Assembly: GCF_000745345.1 (NCBI RefSeq)
Contig: NZ_JQNR01000004.1
Location: 372,001 to 436,000, forward strand
Origin: Actinacidiphila yeochonensis CN732
GTDB lineage: Bacteria; Actinomycetota; Actinomycetes; Streptomycetales; Streptomycetaceae
Reading direction: 5' to 3'
Length of the DNA: 64,000 bases
Within the stretch, counting starts at the first letter, position 1, and each line of letters begins with the position of its first letter. The translations under genes were made by a program, and so were the position numbers. Of this stretch, positions 7,647 through 15,768 are shown piece after piece. The notes under the pieces were generated by a model, which was given only the letters and a program-made list of their open reading frames with translations, was not told where the DNA came from and ran no database searches.

Positions 7647-10079
7647 ATGGACGACGCCCCCGCCCGGCGGCCCGCAGCCGGCCCCGGCCGGACGCCCACC
7701 AGCCTCACCCAGGGGGTCGCCGGGGCCGGCACCGGCCGGATCGGCGAGTCCACGCCGCGGCCCGACGGCGTGCTGAAGACCACCGGCGAGTTCGCGTACG
7801 CCTCCGACCTGTGGCACGAGGACATGCTCTGGGGCCACACCCTGCGCAGCACCACCGCGCACGCCCGCATCGTCTCGATCGACACCTCGCGGGCCCTGGC
7901 CACCCCCGGGGTGTACGCGGTGCTCACCTACGACGACCTGCCGACCGAGGTCCGCCACTACGGCCTGGAGATCCCCGACACGCCCGTCCTGGCGCACGGC
8001 AAGGTACGCCACCACGGCGAACCCGTCGCGCTGGTGGCCGCAGACCACCCCGAGACGGCCCGCCGGGCCGCGGCGGGCATCCGCGTCGAGTACGAGGAGC
8101 TGCCGGTCGTCACCGGCGAGGAGAGCGCGCTCGCCCCGGACGCCGTGCTCGTCCACGAGGACCGCGACGACCCCCACAGCGCCCACGTCCCGCACCCCAA
8201 CATCGTCCACCGGCAGCCCGTCGTGCGCGGCGACGCCGCCGCGGCCGCCGCCCGCGCCGACGTGGTGGTGCGCGGCAGCTACGTCTTCGGCATGCAGGAC
8301 CAGGCGTTCCTCGGGCCGGAGTCGGGCCTCGCGGTGCCGGCCGAGGACGGCGGCGTGGACCTGTACGTGGCCACCCAGTGGCTCCACTCCGACCTGCGGC
8401 AGATCGCCCCGGTGCTGGGACTGCCGGAGCGGAAGGTCCGGATGGTGCTCTCCGGGGTCGGCGGCGCCTTCGGCGGGCGGGAGGACCTGTCGATGCAGAT
8501 CCACGGCTGCCTGCTGGCGCTGCGCACGGGCAGGCCGGTGAAGATCGTCTACAACCGCTTCGAGTCGTTCTTCGGCCACGTGCACCGCCACCCCGCCCGG
8601 CTGGAATACGAGCACGGCGCCACCCGCGACGGCCGGCTCACCCACGTGCGGTGCAGGATCGTGCTGGACGGCGGCGCGTACGCCTCCTCCTCCCCGGCCG
8701 TGGTCGGCAACGCCGCCTCGCTGAGCGTCGGCCCCTACGTGGTGGAGGACGTGGACCTGGAGGCGCTGGCGCTCTACACCAACAACCCGCCCTGCGGCGC
8801 CATGCGCGGCTTCGGCGCGGTCCAGGCGTGCTTCGCCTACGAGGCCCAGATGGACAAGGTCGCCGCCGGACTCGGCATGGACCCGGTCGAGTTCCGCCAG
8901 ATCAACGCCATGGAGCAGGGCGCGCGGATGCCGACCGGCCAGCTGGTGGACGCGCCCGCGCCCGTCGCCGAGCTGCTGCGCCGCGTCAAGGCCCGCCCGC
9001 TGCCGCCCGAACGGCAGTGGGAGACCACCGAGGGCCCCGACCTGCGCGCCCTGCCCGGCGGCCTGTCCAACACCACACACGGCGAGGGCGTGGTGCGGGG
9101 CGTCGGCTACGCGGTCGGCATCAAGAACGTCGGCTTCTCCGAGGGGTACGACGACTACTCCACCGCCCGGGTGCGGATGGAGGTCGTGGGCGGCGTCCCG
9201 GTGGCCACCGTGCACACCGCGATGGCCGAGGTCGGGCAGGGCGGCGTCACCGTGCACGCGCAGATCGCCCGCTCCGAACTCGGCGTCTCCCAGGTCACCA
9301 TCCAGCCCGCCGACACCACCGTCGGGTCGGCCGGCGGCACCTCCGCCTCCCGGCAGACCTACATGACCGGCGGCGCGGTGAAGAACACCTGCGAGGCGGT
9401 ACGGGAGCGGGTGCTGGAGATCGGCCGGCGCCGCTTCGGCGCCTACCACCCGGCCTGGGCCACCGCCGAACTCCTCCTGGAGAACGGCCAGGTGGTCACC
9501 GAGGACGGCGAGTCGCTGGCCGACATCGCCGCCGTCCTGGAGGACCAGGCGGTCGACCTGACGCTGGAGTTCCGGCACCGCCCCACCCAGCCGTTCGACC
9601 GCCGCACCGGGCAGGGCGACGGCCACGTCCAGTACAGCTTCGCCGCGCACCGGGCCGTCGTCGAGGTCGACACCGAACTCGGCCTGGTCAAGGTGGTGGA
9701 GCTGGCCTGCGCGCAGGACGTCGGCAAGGCCCTCAACCCGCTGTCGGTGACCGGGCAGATCCAGGGCGGCAGCACGCAGGGCCTCGGGATCGCCGTCATG
9801 GAGGAGATCACCGTCGACCCGGTGACCGCGCGGGTGCGCAACCCGTCCTTCACCGACTACCTGATCCCCACCATCCTCGACACCCCCGCGATCCCGGTGG
9901 ACATCCTCGAACTCGCCGACATCCACGCCCCCTACGGACTGCGCGGTGTCGGCGAGGCGCCCACCCTCTCCGCCACGCCGGCCGTGCTCGCCGCCATCCG
10001 GCAGGCCACCGGCCTGGCACTCGACCGCACCCCGGTACGGCCGGAGCACCTCACCGTCGCACGCGTGAACCGAGAGTGA
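7647..10079 (+). CDS. xanthine dehydrogenase molybdopterin-binding subunit
   Basis: A protein of 810 residues: the large catalytic subunit of a xanthine dehydrogenase-type molybdenum hydroxylase. The N-terminal aldehyde-oxidase/xanthine-dehydrogenase a/b hammerhead domain covers about residues 35-145, and the molybdopterin-binding domain follows. Family motifs seen are GVGGAFGGREDL (near residue 270), GAMRGFGAVQACFAYE and, near the C-terminus, LRGVGEAPTLSATPAV. The last contains the catalytic Glu of the family. The probable reaction is hydroxylation of hypoxanthine and xanthine, consistent with the divergent PucR gene; other N-heterocycles cannot be excluded from sequence. The ATG at 7647 is two bases after the previous stop; a GTG at 7641 is an alternative start. 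Confidence 0.92.
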   Translation: MDDAPARRPAAGPGRTPTSLTQGVAGAGTGRIGESTPRPDGVLKTTGEFAYASDLWHEDMLWGHTLRSTTAHARIVSIDTSRALATPGVYAVLTYDDLPTEVRHYGLEIPDTPVLAHGKVRHHGEPVALVAADHPETARRAAAGIRVEYEELPVVTGEESALAPDAVLVHEDRDDPHSAHVPHPNIVHRQPVVRGDAAAAAARADVVVRGSYVFGMQDQAFLGPESGLAVPAEDGGVDLYVATQWLHSDLRQIAPVLGLPERKVRMVLSGVGGAFGGREDLSMQIHGCLLALRTGRPVKIVYNRFESFFGHVHRHPARLEYEHGATRDGRLTHVRCRIVLDGGAYASSSPAVVGNAASLSVGPYVVEDVDLEALALYTNNPPCGAMRGFGAVQACFAYEAQMDKVAAGLGMDPVEFRQINAMEQGARMPTGQLVDAPAPVAELLRRVKARPLPPERQWETTEGPDLRALPGGLSNTTHGEGVVRGVGYAVGIKNVGFSEGYDDYSTARVRMEVVGGVPVATVHTAMAEVGQGGVTVHAQIARSELGVSQVTIQPADTTVGSAGGTSASRQTYMTGGAVKNTCEAVRERVLEIGRRRFGAYHPAWATAELLLENGQVVTEDGESLADIAAVLEDQAVDLTLEFRHRPTQPFDRRTGQGDGHVQYSFAAHRAVVEVDTELGLVKVVELACAQDVGKALNPLSVTGQIQGGSTQGLGIAVMEEITVDPVTARVRNPSFTDYLIPTILDTPAIPVDILELADIHAPYGLRGVGEAPTLSATPAVLAAIRQATGLALDRTPVRPEHLTVARVNRE

Positions 10080-10155
10080 CGGTCCGTCATGCCATCGCCG
10101 GACACTCCGTCCCTCCCAGGCCCGACGGCCATGACCCGCCGAGGAGTTGAGCGCC

Positions 10156-11334
10156 GTGCTTGACCTCGCCGCCGAGTTGGACCGCTGGTTCCGGCGGGGG
10201 CGCCCGTTCGCCGTCGCCACGGTGGCCGCCACCTCAGGCAGCGCCCCGCGGCAGGCCGGCGCGGCGCTCGCCGTCGACGCCGACGGCACCGTGGCCGGCA
10301 GCGTCTCCGGCGGGTGCGTCGAGGGGGCCGTCTACGAGCTGTGCCGCGCCGCCCTGGCCGGCCACGGGCCGCCGGCGGCCGTCGAGCACTTCGGCCGCAC
10401 CGACGGCGCGGCCGCAGCAGGTCAGGACGGCGACCCGTTCGCCGTCGGACTGACCTGCGGCGGCGAACTCGACGTCCTCGTCCAGCGGATCGACCCCGCC
10501 GAGCGGCCCGAGACCGGCGCCGCGCTGGCCGCCGCCGCCGCGGGCGAGGCCGCCGCCCTCGCCCGGATCACCGCGGGACCGCCCGCACTGCTCGGCCGGG
10601 CCCTGCTGGTGCGGCCCGACGGCTGCCACGAGGGCATGCTCGGCGACCCCGTACGGGACGCCTCGGCCGCCGCCGAGGCCGCCGCGCTGCTCGCGGCCGG
10701 CCGCACCGGCACCGCCGTGCTCGGCGCGGACGGCGGGCGCTGCGGCGAACCGCTGACGCTGCTCGTGGAGTCCAGCGTGCCGCCGCCGCGCATGCTGGTG
10801 TTCGGCGCGGTCGACTTCGCCGCGGCCCTGGCGCGGGCCGGCGCCTTCCTCGGCTACCGGGTCACCGTCTGCGACGCCCGCGCCGTCTTCGCCACCCCGC
10901 GCCGCTTCCCCGGCGCCGAACGGGTCGTTGTCGACTGGCCGCACCGCTACCTCGACGCCGAGGCGCGGGCCGGCCGCACCGACGGCCGCACCGCCGTCTG
11001 CGTGCTCACCCACGACGCGAAGTTCGACGTGCCGCTGCTGGCCCGGGCGCTGCGGCTGCCGCTCGGGTACGTCGGCGCGATGGGCTCGCGCCGCACCCAC
11101 CTGCGGCGGCTGGAACAGCTCCGCGAGGCCGGGCTGCCCGAGGCCGCGCTGGCCCGGCTGCGCTCGCCCATCGGCCTCGACCTGGGCGCGCGCACCCCCG
11201 AGGAGACGGCGCTGTCCATCGCCGCCGAGATCGTCGCCGACCGCTACGGCGCCACCGGCGCCCCCCTCAGCGCAGCGCGCACCCCGATCCACCGCCCGCA
11301 CCCGGCCCTGGCCGCCGCACCGGACGGGCCGTAG
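10156..11334 (+). CDS. XdhC-family molybdenum cofactor insertion protein
   Basis: A protein of 392 residues. The N-terminal XdhC/CoxI domain includes GSAPRQAGAALAVDADG and GSVSGGCVEGAVYE (about residues 25-65). The C-terminal Rossmann-type XdhC domain carries VFGAVDFAAALARAGAFLGY and LPLGYVGAMGSRRTHLRR. XdhC proteins bind and sulfurate the molybdenum cofactor and insert it into xanthine dehydrogenase, which fits the position 76 bp after the large subunit. The GTG at 10156 was chosen because GAGGAG lies 9 bases upstream; the TTG at 10147 would be too close to it. It is probably the last gene of the purine operon. Confidence 0.88.
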   Translation: MLDLAAELDRWFRRGRPFAVATVAATSGSAPRQAGAALAVDADGTVAGSVSGGCVEGAVYELCRAALAGHGPPAAVEHFGRTDGAAAAGQDGDPFAVGLTCGGELDVLVQRIDPAERPETGAALAAAAAGEAAALARITAGPPALLGRALLVRPDGCHEGMLGDPVRDASAAAEAAALLAAGRTGTAVLGADGGRCGEPLTLLVESSVPPPRMLVFGAVDFAAALARAGAFLGYRVTVCDARAVFATPRRFPGAERVVVDWPHRYLDAEARAGRTDGRTAVCVLTHDAKFDVPLLARALRLPLGYVGAMGSRRTHLRRLEQLREAGLPEAALARLRSPIGLDLGARTPEETALSIAAEIVADRYGATGAPLSAARTPIHRPHPALAAAPDGP

Positions 11335-11437
11335 CCGCGCCGGACGCGCCGGGGCCCGCGGGGAGCCGTGGCGCTGCCGGACGCGCCGAGGCCCGTGAGC
11401 GCCGGGCACTGTCGGTGGTGGGGCCTACGGTTGCGGT

Positions 11438-12535
11438 ATGCCCACCGGAGCCGTCTCCCGGCGCACCCTCAACCGCACCCTGCTCACCCGGCAGTTCCTG
11501 CTGGAGCGGGCACGCACCGGGCCGCGGGAGGTGGTGCGGCACCTCGTCGGCCTCCAGTCGCAGACGCCGGCCTCGCCGTACCCGGGGCTGTGGTCGCGGC
11601 TCGCCGGCTTCCGCTTCGACGCGCTCGGCGAGCTGCTGACCTCGCGCCGCGTCGTCCGGATCACCGCCATGCGCGCCACCGTGCACCTGATGGCCGCCGA
11701 GGACGTCCACTGGCTGCGGCCGCTGCTCCAGCCCGCGCTGGACCGGGCGGTGGAGTCCAGCCGCTGGGCGCGCGGCGCCGCCGGGGTGGACCGCGCCGAG
11801 CTGGCGGCAGCCGGCCGGGAGGCGCTGGCGGGCGGGCCGCTGGGCCCCGCGGAGCTGCGGGCGGCGCTCGGCCCGCGCTTCCCCGAGGCGGACCCGGAGT
11901 CGCTGGTGAACCTGCTGCGGATCAGGGCGCCCCTGGTCCAGGTGCCGCCGCGCGGCCTGTGGGGCGCCGCCGGCGGCCCCCGGTACGCCTTCGCCGACGA
12001 CTGGCTCGGCGCCCCGCCCGCCCAGGACCCCGACCCGGCCGGCGCGGTCCGCCGCTACCTGGCCGCCTTCGGCCCCGCGTCCCCCGCCGACGCGCAGAAG
12101 TGGAGCGGCCTGACGGGGCTGCGCCGCACCTTCGCCGCCATGGACCTGCGCCCCGTCACCACCGAGGACGGCGCGGTCCTGTACGACCTGCCGGACGCGG
12201 AGCTCGCCGACCCGGACCTGGCCGCGCCGCCGCGGCTGGTCGCCGACTTCGACAACCTCCTGCTCTCCCACGCCGACCGCGCCCGCGTCCTCGGCGACGT
12301 CCCCAAGGAGCGGGTGATCACCGCGAACGGCCTGGTGCGCGGCACGCTGCTGCTCGACGGGTTCGTCGCCGGGACCTGGCGGTTCGCCCGCACCCCCGGC
12401 CGTGCCGCCGTCGTCCTCGCGCCCTTCGCGCCGCTGCGGCCGGCCGACCGCGACACCCTCACCGGCCAGGCCCTGGACCTGCTCGCCGCCTCCGACCCGC
12501 GGGCCGCGCCCGAGGTCCGGGTGGAGCCGCCGTGA
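11438..12535 (+). CDS. AlkZ/YcaQ-like winged-helix DNA glycosylase family protein
   Basis: A protein of 365 residues of the HTH_42 (DUF1006) superfamily. The N-terminus has the Q-x-Q motif LVGLQSQTP (about residues 36-44), the catalytic-loop signature of AlkZ-type glycosylases that unhook interstrand crosslinks. It continues with the characteristic blocks RITAMRATVHLMAAEDVHWLRPLL and, near the C-terminus, PPRLVADFDNLLLSHADRARVL. AlkZ itself protects the producer of azinomycin B. Many actinobacteria have chromosomal paralogues with unclear substrates, and this is most likely one of those. No Shine-Dalgarno sequence is obvious before the ATG at 11438. The gene is monocistronic and converges with the GH128 gene. 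Confidence 0.75.
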   Translation: MPTGAVSRRTLNRTLLTRQFLLERARTGPREVVRHLVGLQSQTPASPYPGLWSRLAGFRFDALGELLTSRRVVRITAMRATVHLMAAEDVHWLRPLLQPALDRAVESSRWARGAAGVDRAELAAAGREALAGGPLGPAELRAALGPRFPEADPESLVNLLRIRAPLVQVPPRGLWGAAGGPRYAFADDWLGAPPAQDPDPAGAVRRYLAAFGPASPADAQKWSGLTGLRRTFAAMDLRPVTTEDGAVLYDLPDAELADPDLAAPPRLVADFDNLLLSHADRARVLGDVPKERVITANGLVRGTLLLDGFVAGTWRFARTPGRAAVVLAPFAPLRPADRDTLTGQALDLLAASDPRAAPEVRVEPP

Positions 12536-12577
12536 CGCGCCCCGGACGGCGCCGTGCTCCCGCGCCGCCCCCGGGCG

Positions 12578-13339
12578 TCAGCGCGCGGCCTCGAACGCCC
12601 GGCCCTCGGGGGTCTCCGCCGGCCCGCTGCGGAACAGTCCGGTGCTGGGGCCGTCGTCCTTGGCGGGCAGCCAGAACCAGGCGTACCGCTGGAGGTAGGG
12701 GAGCCCGTCGAGCATCCGGGTCGCGGCGCTGAGGAACGCCGCCTGCTGCTGGTCGGTCGGGTAGCGCGCGGTGCCCGTCGAGAAGTCGGTGAGCGCGAAC
12801 TCGGTCAGCCAGACGGGCTTGTGGTAGCGGTCGTACACGGCCTGGAGGTAGGAGCGCAGCTGGTCGACGGCCTCAGCGGTGGTGAAGTCCCCGCCGTACC
12901 AGTGCAGGGCGACGAAGTCGACGCGGTAGCCCTTCTGCCGGGCGCCGGTCATGAAGCGGTCCAGCCAGCCGCCGGGGGTGTCGCCCCCGTACGCGACGGC
13001 CGGGCTGCCGAGCACCGTGCCGGCCGACTCCAGCGCCGGCCAGAGCGACAGCGCCTGGTCCACCGTCATGTTCGACTGCCCGGCCATGTCCGGCTCGTTG
13101 AAGCCGAGCAGGTACGGGCCCGCCTGCTTCGCCTGGGCGAGGGCGGCCGGGGTCGCGCTGTCCGCGCCCCAGACCATCGGGACGAAGCCCGGCCCGGAGA
13201 CGCCCGCGTGCGTGGTGGACCAGGTGTAGTACCAGCCGGCGCCGGACCGGGCGAGCGCGGTGTCGACGCCGTCGAAGCCCCACACGCCCACGCCCTTGCG
13301 GGAGGAGGCCGCCGGCGGCGGTGCCGTCGCGGCCCGCAC
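12578..13339 (-). CDS. GH128-type glycosyl hydrolase domain (probably 3' part of the sigma-factor gene)
   Basis: This frame encodes a glycosyl hydrolase catalytic core of the Asl1-like/GH128 type: GVGVWGFDGVDTALARSGA, the strand WYYTWSTTH, then FNEPD (candidate acid/base Glu), ALHWYGGD and VWLTEFALTDF (candidate nucleophile Glu). GH128 members cleave beta-1,3-glucans. The frame has no signal peptide, and its only possible start is a GTG inside a Pro/Ala-rich linker. The linker continues without stop upstream in this or the neighbouring frame towards a transmembrane segment encoded by the upstream sigma-factor frame. I read it as the extracytoplasmic domain of one long protein that starts at 14663 and is split by one or two single-base shifts between about 13340 and 13500. 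A separate translated enzyme seems less likely. Confidence 0.75.
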   Translation of the reverse strand: MRAATAPPPAASSRKGVGVWGFDGVDTALARSGAGWYYTWSTTHAGVSGPGFVPMVWGADSATPAALAQAKQAGPYLLGFNEPDMAGQSNMTVDQALSLWPALESAGTVLGSPAVAYGGDTPGGWLDRFMTGARQKGYRVDFVALHWYGGDFTTAEAVDQLRSYLQAVYDRYHKPVWLTEFALTDFSTGTARYPTDQQQAAFLSAATRMLDGLPYLQRYAWFWLPAKDDGPSTGLFRSGPAETPEGRAFEAAR

Positions 13340-14663
13340 CGGGGCGTGGGTGGCGGGCCGGCCCGCCGCGGGGCGGTCGGGGCGGGCCTCGGCGTGCGGG
13401 CGGCCGGGACGCCGGAGGTGGCAGGGGTGGCAGGGGTGGCGGGGGTGGCGGGGGCGGTGGGGGCGGCGGTCCGCGCCGTTGCCGCGGGCCCGGGGCCGTC
13501 GTGGCCCGGGTCGGCGGCGCGGCGTGCGCGGCCGGCGCCGCCCGCTCGGCGGAGAGGTGCACGGCCAGCACCGCTGCCGCCGTCACCGCCGCGACGGCGG
13601 TGACGGCGGCAGCGGGCCCGGCGGCCGGGCCGTGGGCGAGGCGCAGCCGGTGGGCCCGGTGCGCACCGCTCCGCCGTGGGGGGTTGGCGGACGGAGTGGT
13701 GCGCGGTGCGGGGGGTCGGCGGCCCGGCCCGGCGGGAGCACCGGCGGAGGGGTGCGCCTGGCCGGATGGGTGGGGTGCGGGCTGAGGCGCGAGGTGGGGT
13801 GCGGGCCGCGGCGCGGGGTGGGCCGCGGGGTGGCCGGGCGCGGGGTGCGGGCTGGGGGCGGTCGGGCCGGGGCGCCAGCGCGCGAGCCGGACCGGTACCG
13901 GCAGCATCGGCAGCCCGCTGAGCAGCCGGTCCATCGGCAGCAGCATCCCGCCCGCCCGGCCGCACGCCGCACAGCTCCGGACGTGCCGCGCGAACCGCTT
14001 GCGCCACAGCGGGCCGGGCAGGCCGTCCCAGCCGGCGTTCAGCTCGGCCAGCTCCGGGCACTCCTCGACGGCGCCGAGCGCCCGTACCACCGCCCGCGAG
14101 GTCTCCAGCCGCTCCTTCATCCGCTGGACCCGCACCGCCGCGTGCCGGCGGCTCAGCCCGAGCGCCTCGGCCAGCTCGGTCCGGCCGATGTCGCCGGTCT
14201 CCTCCAGCCACCACAGCGCCAGCAGCGTGCGGTCCTCGTGGTCCAGCCAGCGGGTGGCCTCGGCGATCTCCCGGCGCTGGTCGGTCAGGCCCAGCCGCAG
14301 GATGGTGACGGAGGCGAAGTCGGAGGCCGGGTCGGGGATCAGCTCGGCCGCGTCCAGGGCCGTCTGCCGGTGCCAGGCCGAGGCACGGGCCTGCTCGCGG
14401 TCGCGGACCTGCCGGACGGCTATCGCCACCAGCCAGGACCGGAACGCGGCCGGATCGCGTAGCTCGGCCAGGCCGCGTACCACCCGCAGCAGCGTCTCCT
14501 GGACCACGTCGTCGACGTCGTCGCCGCCGTCCAGGGCCCGCCCGACGATGTTGTAGACCAGCGGCAGGCACTCGGTGACAAGCGCGTCCAGGGCCCGCTG
14601 GTCACCGGCCCGCGCCGCGGTCACCAACTGGGGGTCCGGCCCGACCCGGTCGCCTGCACGCAT
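12873..14663 (-). CDS. ECF sigma factor with C-terminal zinc/membrane extension (frameshifted)
   Basis: From the ATG at 14663 (GGAG upstream) the frame encodes a sigma-70 region 2 (DVDDVVQETLLRVV, then FRSWLVAIAVRQVRDRE) and a region 4 helix-turn-helix (ELAEALGLSRRHAAVRVQRM). Next come a zinc anti-sigma-like H-x3-C-x2-C motif (HVRSCAACG) and a Pro/His-rich linker. A single hydrophobic helix, AAAVTAVAAVTAAAVLAVHL, follows. Beyond about 13500 the frame becomes meaningless and only stops at 12873. The expected product, by analogy with known actinobacterial ECF sigma factors with fused carbohydrate-active C-termini, continues into the GH128 domain at 12578-13339. A membrane-tethered sigma factor with an outer sugar-binding domain could sense cell-wall or environmental glucan. 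Either the assembly lacks one or two bases in the GC-rich linker or the gene is broken. Confidence 0.8.
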   Translation of the reverse strand: MRAGDRVGPDPQLVTAARAGDQRALDALVTECLPLVYNIVGRALDGGDDVDDVVQETLLRVVRGLAELRDPAAFRSWLVAIAVRQVRDREQARASAWHRQTALDAAELIPDPASDFASVTILRLGLTDQRREIAEATRWLDHEDRTLLALWWLEETGDIGRTELAEALGLSRRHAAVRVQRMKERLETSRAVVRALGAVEECPELAELNAGWDGLPGPLWRKRFARHVRSCAACGRAGGMLLPMDRLLSGLPMLPVPVRLARWRPGPTAPSPHPAPGHPAAHPAPRPAPHLAPQPAPHPSGQAHPSAGAPAGPGRRPPAPRTTPSANPPRRSGAHRAHRLRLAHGPAAGPAAAVTAVAAVTAAAVLAVHLSAERAAPAAHAAPPTRATTAPGPRQRRGPPPPPPPPPPPPLPPLPPPASRPPARRGPPRPPRGGPARHPRPGAGRDGTAAGGLLPQGRGRVGLRRRRHRARPVRRRLVLHLVHHARGRLRAGLRPDGLGRGQRDPGRPRPGEAGGPVPARLQRAGHGRAVEHDGGPGAVALAGAGVGRHGARQPGRRVRGRHPRRLAGPLHDRRPAEGLPRRLRRPALVRRGLHHR

Positions 14664-14938
14664 GGGCTCGCTCCGCTCCGCGTTCCGTTTCCGTCCGGGC
14701 CCGCCACGGGCCCTCGGACAGGAGACGGTGCCACCACGGGACCGATAACGGAAACCCCGGGAGCGGGGAAGAGGGGCGAGGCGGGGCCGGGGTCCGGCCG
14801 CAGGACCGAGCGGGGGCGCGCCCGGGCACCGGAGTCCGCATCGCCCGGTACCCCGACCGGCCGGCCCGGCCGGAGGCGCGACCGGGGTGTGACCGGGGCC
14901 GCGCCGGGCGATGGCCAGGGCCCGTGGCCGGACAGCGG

Positions 14939-15415
14939 TCAGGCGGTGGCGGAGGGGGTGCGGCGGCCCTGCCCGCGGCCCGGGCGGTGGGCGGCGGTCG
15001 CGGGCGGCACAGGCGTGATCGGGGAAACGGTGGACACGGCGGGCACGCCCGACACGTCCTGCGGTGCGTTCGCGGGCCCGATCTCGGCCACGACCTCGGC
15101 CTCGGCCGCGCGGCTGCCGGCGGGACGTGCGGTGAGCAGCGGGTCGACGGTGATGAGCCGGGCGCCGAGCGGCTCGGCCAGCCGCCGAAGGGCGGTCTCC
15201 GAGAGCCGTATCCACGGCTGGGTGGGCCCGAGCACCGAGCGCAGCCGCCGGTCTGTGGTGAAGGCCACAGCCGTTCTCGTACCGAAGGGGGTGCGCCACA
15301 GGCGGACCACGTCCCCCGCGGGTCCGCGCCGGACCGGCACGTAGAGGGAACGCCCCGCCGTCCCGCCCTGCTCCGAGGTTCCCCCGACCGACGGCTGGTG
15401 CTGGCTCAAGCGCAT
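14939..15415 (-). CDS. SseB-like / SAV_915 family protein
   Basis: A protein of 158 residues. The first 100 residues match the SseB N-terminal-like fold of the Streptomyces SAV_915 family: SLYVPVRRG, then FGTRTAVAFTTDRRLRSVLG, WIRLSETALRRLAEPLGA and LITVDPLLTARP. The function is unknown; members are small cytoplasmic proteins often found near regulators or secretion genes. The C-terminal 45 residues are Ala/Pro/Arg-rich. The ATG at 15415 is preceded by GTGGAGG and was preferred to an upstream in-frame start that lacks a binding site. It lies downstream of the cluster's oxidase gene, after a strong stem-loop, so it is probably not part of that operon. Confidence 0.75.
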   Translation of the reverse strand: MRLSQHQPSVGGTSEQGGTAGRSLYVPVRRGPAGDVVRLWRTPFGTRTAVAFTTDRRLRSVLGPTQPWIRLSETALRRLAEPLGARLITVDPLLTARPAGSRAAEAEVVAEIGPANAPQDVSGVPAVSTVSPITPVPPATAAHRPGRGQGRRTPSATA

Positions 15416-15768
15416 GTCCTCCACGGTAACCCCCCACGCCCCGGCGCTCCCCCCGGCGTCCAATCCTTGGCCAAAGCTTCCCCGCACTTTCCGGCCAGGT
15501 CGGAGCGGGTACGGAGGGCGTACGGGGGGCGTACGGCGGACGCATGGAGGGCGTCGGAGGATCGGTACGACGCCGGGGGAGGGAAGGCGGCCGGCCCGCG
15601 GACGTGGCGGCCGGGTTCTCCCGCCACCCCGCCGCGCGGCGGGGCGGCGGGGCGGCGGGAGAACCGGAGCCGTCCGGGGACGCTCCCGGTGTGCCTCCGG
15701 TGTTCCCGCCCGGCGCGAAGGGGGCGCGCCGGGCGGGGGCCAGGGTGCCGGGCCGGCCGGCCGTCGTC
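15416..15768. other. intergenic region after the polyketide operon
   Basis: This 353-bp region holds the strong stem-loop at 15614-15665 and otherwise nothing I can interpret. It probably marks the end of the minus-strand biosynthetic operon. Confidence 0.5.
15614..15665. terminator. strong stem-loop downstream of the berberine-bridge-type oxidase
   Basis: Outer arms GGTTCTCCCGCC and GGCGGGAGAACC enclose an inner inverted repeat (CCCCGCCG / CGGCGGGG). It lies about 100 bp past the stop at 15769 on the minus strand. No U-tract is present. Confidence 0.65.
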
